Below, piece by piece: positions 45,807 through 53,877 of a stretch of DNA of 64,000 nucleotides. Under the pieces are notes generated by a model. That model was given only the letters and a program-made list of their open reading frames with translations. It ran no database searches and was not told the origin of the DNA. Positions within the stretch are counted from its first letter, which is position 1, and every line of letters begins with the position of its first letter. The stretch is from assembly GCA_016125275.1 (NCBI GenBank), contig WGMB01000006.1, positions 124,001-188,000 of the forward strand, written 5' to 3'. The stretch is from Acidobacteriota bacterium (GTDB taxonomy: Bacteria; Acidobacteriota; Terriglobia; Bryobacterales; UBA6623). Both the position numbers and the translations under genes were made by a program.

Positions 45807-45812
45807 GACAAT
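45807..45812 (+). promoter_or_regulatory. candidate -10 element of the SPOR-protein gene
   Basis: GACAAT, one base from TACAAT, ten bases before the GTG at 45823. Predicted leader about four nucleotides. Confidence 0.35.
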
Positions 45813-45822
45813 AAGGGCGATC

Positions 45823-46842
45823 GTGACGGGCACCCCCAAAGACTCTATCGGCGGCGGCGGCAAGGTCGGTTGGCCGGCGCTCCTTGCACTGGCCTCGATC
45901 GTTGCCGTGGGAGCGGCGGCTTGGGTGGTTTCCCAAGGAGTCGCCCGTCGGCAGGAACAGCTCGACGAGCGCCTCGGGCGCCAACAGAATCTCGAGGCGC
46001 GCCTAGCCGAAGCCCGGGCCGAGGAGGATCGCCGGCGGGCGGCGATCGAGCAGGCCGAACGAGATCGGCGGCAGGCCCTGGAGAACGCCGAGCAGGATCG
46101 CTCCGGCGCCGAGGCCGCCGCCGAGCAGAAGCTGCGGGCCGACGAAGCCCGCGCGGCCGCCGCTGAGGCGGCGCAACAAGCGATGCGGCAGGCCGCCGAA
46201 GCGAAGCGCCGAGCGGCCGAGGAACGCAAGAAAAGAGAGGAGGAATGGACTCGGCTGGCGCGGGCCCTGGGCAAGGTCGCTCCGACCGAGCGCTCTGGGT
46301 GGACCATCATCACGGTCTTTCCGCCCAATCTCGAACGGGAGAGACTGAGCCGGCTGGCCGGGATACTGCTGGCCAACCAGGGCTATCAAGCGGTGCTCGA
46401 AGATGCGGGCGATCCGGCTCGGGCCGAGCAGATCAAGAAGTACCTGATCGCCGCGGGAGCGCCCCCGGAAGTTCTACATCGGGCCGCCGGCAAGGGCGAC
46501 CGGATGCGCCTGCTGGTCAGCGACACGATCCTCAACGAACCCCAGCCGCCGCCCGCTGAGCCAGCCTTACCGGATCCGCCCTCCGCGAAATCCGGCCGGA
46601 CCGCAGCCACTCCTCTGCAGGAGGGCTATCAGATCCAGGTCGCAGCCTTCCAGGACCCCTCTGACGCCAAACGCCTCGCCAAAACCCTGCGGACGAACGG
46701 CCACCCGGTGGAGGTGGACTCCGAGAGCCGCCAGGGCTGGGTGCGCGTCTTGGTAGGACCCTTCGCCGACCGCACCGCGGCTGAGCGCGCCGAACGCAAG
46801 CTCCGTGACGCGGGCCGAGAAACTTGGCTGCAGCGCCGCTAG
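45823..46842 (+). CDS. SPOR-domain membrane protein with coiled coil
   Basis: A 339-residue single-pass inner-membrane protein. The transmembrane helix is at residues 13-35 (WPALLALASIVAVGAAAWVV). A long charged coiled coil follows (about 38-145, rich in Ala, Glu and Arg). A globular region of about 75 residues comes next (WTIITVFPPNLERERLSRLA). The SPOR domain closes the protein (GYQIQVAAFQDPSDAKRLAK). SPOR domains bind denuded peptidoglycan at division septa, so a cell-division or wall role is likely. The GTG at 45823 is the best start. Confidence 0.87.
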   Translation: MTGTPKDSIGGGGKVGWPALLALASIVAVGAAAWVVSQGVARRQEQLDERLGRQQNLEARLAEARAEEDRRRAAIEQAERDRRQALENAEQDRSGAEAAAEQKLRADEARAAAAEAAQQAMRQAAEAKRRAAEERKKREEEWTRLARALGKVAPTERSGWTIITVFPPNLERERLSRLAGILLANQGYQAVLEDAGDPARAEQIKKYLIAAGAPPEVLHRAAGKGDRMRLLVSDTILNEPQPPPAEPALPDPPSAKSGRTAATPLQEGYQIQVAAFQDPSDAKRLAKTLRTNGHPVEVDSESRQGWVRVLVGPFADRTAAERAERKLRDAGRETWLQRR

Positions 46843-46891
46843 CGGTTCCCGCGCCTTGCACGGAGCAAACGTTTCGGTACAGCATAGCGGC

Positions 46892-48796
46892 GTGTCCCTT
46901 CGGATTGCGGTCGTCTGCTTCCTCGCTCTCGCGCCCCTGTTCGGCGCGGAGAAGCCCAATATTTTGTGGATCGTGCTCGAAGACCTGAGCCCCGAGCTCG
47001 GTTGCTACGGCGACCCCTACGCCGTTACGCCCAACATCGACCGCCTCGCCCAGCAGAGTGCGATCTACACGCGCGCATTCTCCAACGGCGGCGCCTGCGC
47101 GCCCGCTCGATCCACGCTCATCACGGGCATGTATCCACCCGGCATCGGCACGCACCATATGCGCTCGGAAGGCCTGCCGCCCGCCTTCGTGCAGGGCTTT
47201 CCCGTCTATCTCCAGCAGGCCGGATACTTCACCTCTAACCACGCCAAGCAGGACTATAACTGGATCGCCCCGGCTGCCACCTGGAACGTCAACGACAACG
47301 ATTGGCGCAGCAAGGGCTGGACGCAGCGCGGCGACCGGCCCTTCTTCACCGTCATCAACATCGCTGACACGCATTCGAGCCAGGTCTACCAGCCTTGGGC
47401 GCCCTGGCTCGAGCGGCGCGAGGCGCTCGAGCCAGGGCAGCGCCACGATCCGGCCCGCGCGGTCGTGCCGCCCTACTATCCCGACACGCCTGAAACCCGC
47501 GAGATCCTGCGGCGCTACGCCGACAACGCCACCTTCGCCGACCAGAAAGTCGGCGAGGTCCTCGACAAGCTCGAGGCCGACGGTCTGGCCGATTCCACGA
47601 TCGTCTTCTTCTATTCCGACCATGGAACCGGACTGCCCCGTAGCAAGAGCTTCCAGTTCGAATCGTCCACGCGTGTGCCGTTGCTCGTGCGTTTCCCTGA
47701 GAAGTTTGAAGATTTGGCCCCAGTCGCCCCGGGCGGCCGCGTGGAGCGTCTGGTCTCCTTCGTCGACTTCCCGGCCACCGTGCTCAGTCTCGCCGGCGTG
47801 CAGATTCCAAAGCACTTCCAGGGTGAAGCGTTTCTCGGCGACGGCCGCAAAGGCTTTCCGCGCCAGTTCGTCTTCGGCTACCGCGATCGCATGGACGAGC
47901 GCTATGAATTGATCCGCTCGGTGCGCGACGGCCGCTTCAAATACATCCGAAACTACTTTCCGCACCTGCCCTGGTTCCACGAGCAAACGCGCCTGTATCC
48001 GAGCACGAACCCGCTGCTGGAGATCTGGACGCAGCTCGCCGACGCAGGCAAGCTGCAAGGGCCCGCAGCGCTCTACATGGCTCACAGCAAGCCCCGCGAA
48101 CAGGTCTTCGACCTGCGCGAGGACCCCAACGAGATCCACGACTTGGCCGCGGACCCGGACTACGCCGGAGTTCTGCGAAAAATGCGCAAGGCTTTTCGCG
48201 CCTGGCTGTTCGAAATTCAGGACCTGGGCTTCCTCCCCGAAGAGGAGATGTGGCTGCGCTTCGAGGGCCGCGCCTACGACGCCGTGCGGGCCGATCCCGA
48301 GGCCTACCCGATCGAAAGAATCCTCGCCGCCGCTGACTTGGTGGGAGCGAGGGGATCCTCGGTCGTGGCGCGGCAGACCGAGCTGCTGGCCGATGCCGAT
48401 CCGACCGTCCGATTCTGGGCCGCCGTGGGGCTGACCGCGCAGCGAGAAGCCGCTTCACCCGCCGCCGAAGCTTTACTCAAAGCCTTGGAAGACGAGCGCC
48501 CGTCGGTCCGCACCGCGGCGGCCCAGGCGCTGTGCAATCTGGGGCGTTGCGGACGTGCTCTGCCCGTCCTGCTGGAGAATCTGCGCTCGGACCAGCAGTA
48601 CGTTTCGCTGCGGGCGGCCAACGCTCTGGACCACTTGGGCGAGCGCGCCCGGCCCGTCTTGCCGGCGATGAAGGACTTCGTCGCTTCGTCTTCCCAGCTC
48701 CACGACAGAGAGTTCTTCGGCCAAGCCCCATTCAGTCATTGGGCGCTGCGGCAGGCGATCCGACGCTTGGAGCGCAATGCCCCGGCTGCGCCCTAA
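46892..48796 (+). CDS. secreted sulfatase with HEAT-repeat C-terminus
   Basis: A 634-residue exported type I sulfatase. A signal peptide (1-19) precedes PNILWIVLEDLSPELGCYGD; Glu-Asp stands for the usual Asp-Asp metal pair. Cys69 in GGACAPARSTLITG is the CxPxR formylglycine site. IADTHSS, FFYSDHGTGLPR and YIRNYFPHLPW follow. From about residue 480 the chain becomes HEAT-like helices (TVRFWAAVGLTAQREAAS, SVRTAAAQALCNLGRCG). The repeat tail is probably a binding platform. The GTG start is set by TACAGC at 46878-46883, which gives almost no leader. Confidence 0.9.
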   Translation: MSLRIAVVCFLALAPLFGAEKPNILWIVLEDLSPELGCYGDPYAVTPNIDRLAQQSAIYTRAFSNGGACAPARSTLITGMYPPGIGTHHMRSEGLPPAFVQGFPVYLQQAGYFTSNHAKQDYNWIAPAATWNVNDNDWRSKGWTQRGDRPFFTVINIADTHSSQVYQPWAPWLERREALEPGQRHDPARAVVPPYYPDTPETREILRRYADNATFADQKVGEVLDKLEADGLADSTIVFFYSDHGTGLPRSKSFQFESSTRVPLLVRFPEKFEDLAPVAPGGRVERLVSFVDFPATVLSLAGVQIPKHFQGEAFLGDGRKGFPRQFVFGYRDRMDERYELIRSVRDGRFKYIRNYFPHLPWFHEQTRLYPSTNPLLEIWTQLADAGKLQGPAALYMAHSKPREQVFDLREDPNEIHDLAADPDYAGVLRKMRKAFRAWLFEIQDLGFLPEEEMWLRFEGRAYDAVRADPEAYPIERILAAADLVGARGSSVVARQTELLADADPTVRFWAAVGLTAQREAASPAAEALLKALEDERPSVRTAAAQALCNLGRCGRALPVLLENLRSDQQYVSLRAANALDHLGERARPVLPAMKDFVASSSQLHDREFFGQAPFSHWALRQAIRRLERNAPAAP

Positions 48797-48859
48797 GCGG
48801 CTCCCCGAACCCAGCTAGGGTCCTGTCCGTACGACGCGGGCGATAAGCCACCAGGGGGA

Positions 48860-48904
48860 TTGATTTCCCAATCGGTACGGGCTAGGTTAGTACCAAAGTA
48901 CTGA
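48860..48904 (+). promoter_or_regulatory. strong promoter with operator-like inverted repeat
   Basis: TTGATT (48860-48865), exactly 17 bases, then TAGGTT (48883-48888) is the best-spaced -35/-10 pair in the window. An inverted repeat, TTAGTAC-CAAA-GTACTGA (48887-48904, one mismatch), covers the predicted transcription start near 48895, where a repressor would act. Roughly 140 bases of leader follow before the small gene at 49036. Confidence 0.5.
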
Positions 48905-48999
48905 TACCGAAAAACTCTCACTACATTTTGTTCGCAACTGTTCGAAATCGAGACCCCTGGGCCGTGGGTCAGCATTTTTGGGGAGGAGGCGTACACAAC

Positions 49000-49020
49000 A
49001 TGATCTCGACCTGGAACTGA
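49000..49020 (+). CDS. candidate leader peptide MISTWN
   Basis: A seven-codon reading frame including the stop. A very strong AGGAGG (48984-48989) lies ten bases before its ATG. It ends 15 bases before the ATG of the small gene. It contains no run of one amino acid that would suggest classical attenuation. It may tune translation of the next gene by coupling, or be chance. Confidence 0.25.
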   Translation: MISTWN

Positions 49021-49035
49021 TACAGGAGTTTCTCC

Positions 49036-49233
49036 ATGACCAACCTGAAGTCCCCCCGTTTGAAACGACACCGAATCGCGCAGCGACTCTCCCGTCTGAC
49101 GCGTAATGCTCCCGACGCAGCGTCCGTCCGTACCACGCTGGCCGATCTGCGCCAGGAGCTCGAACAAGTCAACCGTATGATCCGAGTGTTGGAGTGGGCG
49201 TCGGCGCAACCGCTGTCCGAGCCCCGCACCTGA
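49036..49233 (+). CDS. small basic coiled-coil protein
   Basis: A 65-residue protein of no recognised family. The first 22 residues are strongly basic (KSPRLKRHRIAQRLSRLTR). Residues 31-54 form a likely amphipathic coiled coil (LADLRQELEQVNRMIRVLEW). AGGAG lies seven bases before the ATG. The basic head and helical tail would suit nucleic-acid binding or a small regulatory subunit. The well-formed promoter, inverted repeat and long leader support a real gene. The preceding 240 bases have no other gene and look less G+C-rich than the surroundings. Confidence 0.55.
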   Translation: MTNLKSPRLKRHRIAQRLSRLTRNAPDAASVRTTLADLRQELEQVNRMIRVLEWASAQPLSEPRT

Positions 49234-49261
49234 CTTCGATTCTTGCCCGTGTCTGGTTCGC

Positions 49262-49267
49262 TAAGAT
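49262..49267 (+). promoter_or_regulatory. -10 element of the alcohol dehydrogenase gene
   Basis: TAAGAT preceded by GC, nine bases before the ATG at 49277; predicted leader about three nucleotides. Confidence 0.45.
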
Positions 49268-49276
49268 CGATCGTGC

Positions 49277-50260
49277 ATGCGACAGATCTTATTGAACCAG
49301 CCGGGCGAGTTTTCGACCTCCGAGCAGCCTCGCCCGGTCGTCGGCGAGGGAGAGGCGCTGGTCCGGATCCACCGAATCGGCGTCTGCGGCACGGACCTGC
49401 ACGCCTTTGCGGGCCGCCAGCCCTTCTTTACCTACCCCCGCGTTCTAGGACACGAGCTCGGCGTTGAAGTCGTCGAGGTCGCGCCCAACAACCTTGGCGT
49501 CGCCGTTGGCGACCATTGCGCCGTCGAACCCTACCTGAATAATCCCTCCAGCCACGCCAGCCGCCTGGGCCGTCCCAACTGCTGCGAAGAGCTCAAGGTC
49601 CTCGGCGTACACGTCGACGGCGGCATGAGGGGCTTTCTGAACGTCCCCATCCGGCTGCTGCACAAGTCCGAAAAGCTCTCGTTCGAGCAGTTGGCGTTGG
49701 TGGAGACGCTCGGCATCGGCGAGCACGCCGTCGAGCGCAGCGCGATTCCGGCGGGCGAGACGGCTCTGGTCATCGGCGCCGGGCCGATCGGCTTGGCCAT
49801 CGCGCAGTTCGTCCAGGCGGCCGGAGCGACGCCGGTCGTGGCGGACCTCAGCGCGCCGCGCCGCGGCTTCGTCGCCGATCTCGGCATCGAGGCGATCGAA
49901 TCGCCCGGCGACCAGCTGTTTGACTTCGTCTTCGACGCCACCGGCTCCAAGGCGTCCATGGAAAAGTCGTTCGACTACTGCGCGCACGGCGCCAATCTGG
50001 TCTTCGTCGGGCTGGTGCAGGATACGATCTCGTTCCACGATCCGAGCTTCCACCGCAAGGAGCTCACGCTCAAGTCCAGCCGCAACAGTGCGCACGCCTT
50101 CCCCAAGATCATTCGGATGATCGAGGAGGGGCGGATCGACACCAACCCGTGGGTCAATCATCGCCTCACGCTGCGCAATACGCCGACGGAGTTCGCCGGT
50201 CTGCGGGCCATTCCCGATCTCGTCAAGGCCGTCATTGAAGTGGACGAAGGCGATCTATAG
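49277..50260 (+). CDS. zinc-type alcohol dehydrogenase, L-galactonate/sorbitol dehydrogenase-like
   Basis: A 327-residue medium-chain dehydrogenase. The catalytic zinc site is GVCGTDLHAF with GHELGVEVVEV. The cofactor loop is VIGAGPIGLAIAQFVQAAGA, with VVADLS at the end of beta-2, fitting NAD. The structural-zinc lobe has only NCCEELKVLGVHVDGGMRGF, which is similar to L-galactonate-5-dehydrogenase-like proteins, so the structural zinc may be absent. Oxidation of a sugar acid or polyol is likely. It precedes the racemase-like gene by 73 bases. Confidence 0.87.
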   Translation: MRQILLNQPGEFSTSEQPRPVVGEGEALVRIHRIGVCGTDLHAFAGRQPFFTYPRVLGHELGVEVVEVAPNNLGVAVGDHCAVEPYLNNPSSHASRLGRPNCCEELKVLGVHVDGGMRGFLNVPIRLLHKSEKLSFEQLALVETLGIGEHAVERSAIPAGETALVIGAGPIGLAIAQFVQAAGATPVVADLSAPRRGFVADLGIEAIESPGDQLFDFVFDATGSKASMEKSFDYCAHGANLVFVGLVQDTISFHDPSFHRKELTLKSSRNSAHAFPKIIRMIEEGRIDTNPWVNHRLTLRNTPTEFAGLRAIPDLVKAVIEVDEGDL

Positions 50261-50333
50261 AGCTCGCCTTCCGACGCCGAGCGAAACCCGCCGGCATACG
50301 CGCGCTCCTCGTCCGCAGTAAGCTGAGGGGCTG

Positions 50334-51005
50334 ATGCCGACTCTCGCCATGATCCACACCAGCCCGCTGGTGATCCCCGTCTTCTCGAAACTGGCCGCCG
50401 CCAAGCTGCCGCAGGTGGAGTGCTTCCACATGCTCGACGAGAGCCTGCTGAAGAACACGCTCAAAGCCGGCCGCCTGGAGCCGGCGACGACCCGCCGCGT
50501 GGCTTCGATGACCTCGCTGGCCGGGGAAGCCGGCGCGGACGTCGTGCTGGTGACCTGTTCGTCGATCGGGCCGGCGGTGGACGTGGCCCGCCAAGTCGTG
50601 GCCTTTCCCGTCGTGCGCGTCGACGAGGCGATGGCGGACGCCGCCGTGGCCCAGGGCGGCCGCATCGGAGTCGCCGCCACCTTGCGCTCCACGCTCGAGC
50701 CAACGGTCTCTCTGATCGAGGCCCGGGCCCGCCTCATGGGCATCGAACGCGAGGTCGAGCCGCAGTTGTGCGAAGGCGCCTTCGAGGCGGCCTCGGCCGG
50801 CGACGCCGAACGCCACGATCAGCTTGTCGAGCGGGGCCTGCTGGAGCTCGCCGGCGGCGTGGACGTGATCGTGCTGGCGCAAGCCTCGATGGCTCGCGTC
50901 GTGGCCGCTCTGCCTCCTGGCCGGATCTCGGTCCCGATCCTGTCGAGCCCGGAGTCCGCCATCGAACGGGCGGCAGAGGCGCTGCGCAGCCTCGCCGCCG
51001 GCTAG
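50334..51005 (+). CDS. Asp/Glu racemase-fold protein with one catalytic Cys
   Basis: A 223-residue protein of the aspartate/glutamate/hydantoin racemase superfamily. The first half-site is intact: VVLVTCSSIGPAVD, Cys75. The second half-site, where CTE normally stands, reads VIVLAQASMARVV with no Cys (near residue 184). Two-base racemisation is therefore unlikely; a decarboxylase, isomerase or lyase reaction is more probable, as in arylmalonate decarboxylase, which keeps only one Cys (the other one). Its neighbour is a sugar-acid-type dehydrogenase. The stop is 18 bases before the CorC-type gene. Confidence 0.8.
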   Translation: MPTLAMIHTSPLVIPVFSKLAAAKLPQVECFHMLDESLLKNTLKAGRLEPATTRRVASMTSLAGEAGADVVLVTCSSIGPAVDVARQVVAFPVVRVDEAMADAAVAQGGRIGVAATLRSTLEPTVSLIEARARLMGIEREVEPQLCEGAFEAASAGDAERHDQLVERGLLELAGGVDVIVLAQASMARVVAALPPGRISVPILSSPESAIERAAEALRSLAAG

Positions 51006-51023
51006 CTTCGGCCGCCGCGTCGC

Positions 51024-52391
51024 ATGGAAGAGCTGCCTCTATCGGTTCGCCTCATCGTTCTCGCCCTGCTGTTGGCGGTGAACGCCTTCTTTGCCGCCGC
51101 CGAAGTCGCCCTGGTCTCGGTCCGTGAGACCCGTCTGCGGCAGTTGGCGGAGACCGGCCACCGGCGCGCCCGCGCTGCGCTCGGCTTGCTGGCCTCGCCG
51201 GACCGCATGCTCTCCGCCACGCAGTTGGGCGTCACGCTGGCGAGCCTGGGGCTGGGCTGGGCCGGCGAGGGAACGGTTTTCCGGATCATCGAGCCGCTAC
51301 TCAACCGGCTGGTCCCGCCCGCCTTCGAACAGGCCGGCCATCTGGTCTCCTTCCTCATTGCCTTCCTGGCCATCACCTACTTCCACATGGTGCTGGGCGA
51401 GGTCGTGCCAAAGAACTTGGCGCTCGAGCGGTCCGAGCGGCTCGCGCTGGCGGTGGCGCCTCCGCTGGAGCTGTTCGCCCGCGTCACGGGCGTCTTCGTC
51501 TCCATCGTCAAGGGGACGGCGGCGCGTTTGTCCCGGCTGCTGGGCCTCGAGCTCAAGGGCGCGCAAGAAGGCTACACCGCCGAGGAGCTCAAGCTGATCG
51601 TCAGCGTCAGCGGACGCGAGGGCGAGCACGCCGCACGGCAGGAGGAGATGCTGCATCGGGCCATCGACTTCTTCCAGGTGACCGTGCGGGAGGTCATGAC
51701 CCCTCGCCAAGAGATGGTCGCCTTGCCCATCGACGCCGCTCTGGACCAGGTCATCGATTGCCTAGCCCGCAAACGCCATTCGCGCATTCCGGTCTACGAA
51801 GGCGCCCCGGAGAACGTCGTCGGCGTCGTGATTGCCAAGGAGATTTGGTCGTTCGTGCAGCAGATGCGCCGCTGGCAGATGCTCGATCGCCCGCCGCCGA
51901 AGTTTCTGCTCAAGTCCTTCGTGCGCACCGTGGAGTTCGTTCCCGAGACCAAGGACCTCTACGAGCTGCTCGAGGAGTTCCAGGAGCGCCGGCGCCTGCT
52001 CGCGATGGTGGTGGACGAGTTCGGCACCGTCTCGGGCCTGGTCACCGTCGAAGACGCCGTTGAGCAGATCGTGGGCGAGATCCGCGAAGAGCACGAGCCG
52101 CCCGAGCCGCTCGAAGCCGAGGGCGGACCGGTCGAGCTCGACGGCCTGACCAACATCCGCGATCTCGACGCCTACTACGACATCGGGCTGCCCTACGACG
52201 CCGGATTCGAAACCCTGGCCGGCTTCCTGTTGCAACGTCTGGGACATATCCCGCAAACTGGCGAATCAACCGACTTCGAAGGGCGACGGTACGAAGTCGT
52301 CTCGATGGACCGCAACCGCATCGCCCGCGTCCGTATCGCCCCCCTCGCGCCGGAACCCGACTCCGACCCGCTCGACGCCGACGGTTTGTAG
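51024..52391 (+). CDS. CNNM/CorC-type membrane protein with CBS pair
   Basis: A 455-residue protein of the hemolysin C/CNNM family, proposed to move or sense Mg2+ and related cations. The N-terminal CNNM/DUF21 domain has four hydrophobic segments (LIVLALLLAVNAFFAAAEVA). A CBS pair follows from about residue 215 (REVMTPRQEMVALP, HSRIPVYEG, VVDEFGTVSGLVTVEDAVEQ). The CorC_HlyC domain is C-terminal (YDAGFETLAGFLLQRLG). It is tightly spaced with the GT2 gene downstream (8 bases). Confidence 0.93.
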   Translation: MEELPLSVRLIVLALLLAVNAFFAAAEVALVSVRETRLRQLAETGHRRARAALGLLASPDRMLSATQLGVTLASLGLGWAGEGTVFRIIEPLLNRLVPPAFEQAGHLVSFLIAFLAITYFHMVLGEVVPKNLALERSERLALAVAPPLELFARVTGVFVSIVKGTAARLSRLLGLELKGAQEGYTAEELKLIVSVSGREGEHAARQEEMLHRAIDFFQVTVREVMTPRQEMVALPIDAALDQVIDCLARKRHSRIPVYEGAPENVVGVVIAKEIWSFVQQMRRWQMLDRPPPKFLLKSFVRTVEFVPETKDLYELLEEFQERRRLLAMVVDEFGTVSGLVTVEDAVEQIVGEIREEHEPPEPLEAEGGPVELDGLTNIRDLDAYYDIGLPYDAGFETLAGFLLQRLGHIPQTGESTDFEGRRYEVVSMDRNRIARVRIAPLAPEPDSDPLDADGL

Positions 52392-52399
52392 ACCCGCCC

Positions 52400-53074
52400 A
52401 TGTGGAAGAACTGGAAGATCACGGCGATCATCCCGTGCCTGAATGAAGAGCAGGGCGTCGAACAGGTGCTGCGCCTGATGCCCGACTACGTCGACGAAGT
52501 CATCGTGGTCGACAACGGCTCCACCGACCGCACCGCCGAGGTCGCCGCGAGCTTCGGCGCCAAGGTCGTGCCGGAGCTGGTGCGCGGTTACGGACGCGCC
52601 TACAAGAAGGGCTTCTCCGAAGCCACCGGCGACGTGATCGTCACCCTCGACGGCGACCACTCCTACCCGGTCGATGCGCTCTCCTACCTGCTCAGCGCCT
52701 TCGAACACCTCGACGTGGACTTCCTGAACGCCTCGCGCTTCCCCGTGCGCGACAGCAAGGCCATGAGCCTCAAGCACATGTTCGGAAACTGGGTGCTCTC
52801 GCTGGTCACCTCCGCACTGTTCTTTCGCTGGGTCAGCGACTCGCAGTCCGGCATGTGGGTCTTCAAGCGCTCGATCCTCGAGAAGATCCGGCTGGAGTCC
52901 GACGGCATGGCGTTTTCCGAGGAGATCAAGGTCGAGGTCATCAAGAACCGCTCCCTCAAGTTCGAGGAGATCCCAGTCAGCTACAGCTCGCGTTTGGGCG
53001 AGATCAAGCTGAACCCTTGGCGCGACGGCTTCCAGAACCTGCTGTTCCTGTTCCGGCGCCGGCTGGGGCTGTGA
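52400..53074 (+). CDS. GT2-family glycosyltransferase
   Basis: A 224-residue GT-A glycosyltransferase. ITAIIPCLNEEQGVEQVL and VDNGSTDRT form the nucleotide-sugar site. The DxD-type motif is VTLDGDHSYP. The C-terminus (NPWRDGFQNLLFLFRR) is like membrane-associated polyprenyl-phosphate sugar transferases (dolichol-phosphate mannosyltransferase-like). There is no transmembrane segment. The methyltransferase gene is 10 bases downstream. Confidence 0.92.
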   Translation: MWKNWKITAIIPCLNEEQGVEQVLRLMPDYVDEVIVVDNGSTDRTAEVAASFGAKVVPELVRGYGRAYKKGFSEATGDVIVTLDGDHSYPVDALSYLLSAFEHLDVDFLNASRFPVRDSKAMSLKHMFGNWVLSLVTSALFFRWVSDSQSGMWVFKRSILEKIRLESDGMAFSEEIKVEVIKNRSLKFEEIPVSYSSRLGEIKLNPWRDGFQNLLFLFRRRLGL

Positions 53075-53084
53075 GGCGCCGCTG

Positions 53085-53828
53085 ATGGAGCGCTACCGCC
53101 TCTACGACGGCTTCGCGGCCTTCTACAACCGCTACTGGGGCGAATACTTCCTCGAAGACGCCCGCGCCGGCGTGGCCGACGCCCTGCTGGCCCGCCTGCC
53201 GCCAGGCTCGCGCGTGCTGGACCTGTGCTGCGGCACCGGACAGACGGCCGCCTGGCTCCTCGCCTGCGGCTTCGAGGTGGTGGGCGTCGACGGCTCCGAG
53301 CCGATGCTGCGCTACGCCCGCGAGAACGCTACCACGGCCGAGTTTCTGTGCGCCGACGCCCGCGAGTTCGTCTTGCCGCAGCCCGTGGCGGGAGCGCTGG
53401 CGACGTTTGACAGCATGAACCACCTGCCGACTCTCGAAGGCCTGCGGCAGGTCTTCGAGCGCGTCTTCCAGGCGCTGCTGCCCGGGGGCTGGTTCCTGTT
53501 CGACATCAACACCCACGAGGGCTTCGAGTACGCCGCCGACGAGACTTACGCCGTCACCGCCGCCGACCACGTCGGCATCGTCCGCAGCCTCTACGATGCG
53601 GCGACGCGCACCGGAACCTCCTGGATCACGCTCTTCGAGCCGGCCGAAGGAGGCCTTTGGGCCCGGCGCGATCTCGAGATCCCCGAATACTGCCATCCGA
53701 CCGGCCAGGTGGTTGCGGCGATCGAGGCCGCCGGCTTCCGCAAGCCGCGCATCTTCGACGCGACCGAGGATTTCGGCATGCCCAAGGCCGAGGGACGCCT
53801 TTTCCTGCTGACGCAGCGCCCGACCTGA
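53085..53828 (+). CDS. class I SAM-dependent methyltransferase
   Basis: A 247-residue enzyme of the Rossmann-fold methyltransferase class. Motif I is VLDLCCGTGQTAAWLLACG, followed by the acidic loop VVGVDGSEPMLRYAREN. Motif IV region is ALATFDSMNHL and post-motif LLPGGWFLFDINTHEGF. The substrate is not indicated. Because it closely follows the GT2 gene, methylation of a lipid-linked sugar is one possibility. Confidence 0.9.
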   Translation: MERYRLYDGFAAFYNRYWGEYFLEDARAGVADALLARLPPGSRVLDLCCGTGQTAAWLLACGFEVVGVDGSEPMLRYARENATTAEFLCADAREFVLPQPVAGALATFDSMNHLPTLEGLRQVFERVFQALLPGGWFLFDINTHEGFEYAADETYAVTAADHVGIVRSLYDAATRTGTSWITLFEPAEGGLWARRDLEIPEYCHPTGQVVAAIEAAGFRKPRIFDATEDFGMPKAEGRLFLLTQRPT

Positions 53829-53844
53829 GACGGCCGGTGAGTGC

Positions 53845-53850
53845 TACACT
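53845..53850 (+). promoter_or_regulatory. -10 element of the FAH-family gene
   Basis: TACACT, 27 bases before the TTG at 53878; the leader of about 20 bases contains GGAG. Confidence 0.4.
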
Positions 53851-53877
53851 AGCGCCTTCCGAACGGAGAATCGAACC

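Noticed and set aside
48850-48880. GATTG-ATTTCC-CAATC as a terminator after the sulfatase-HEAT gene
   Set aside because: Only five pairs and no T tract; the same bases make a well-spaced -35 element instead.
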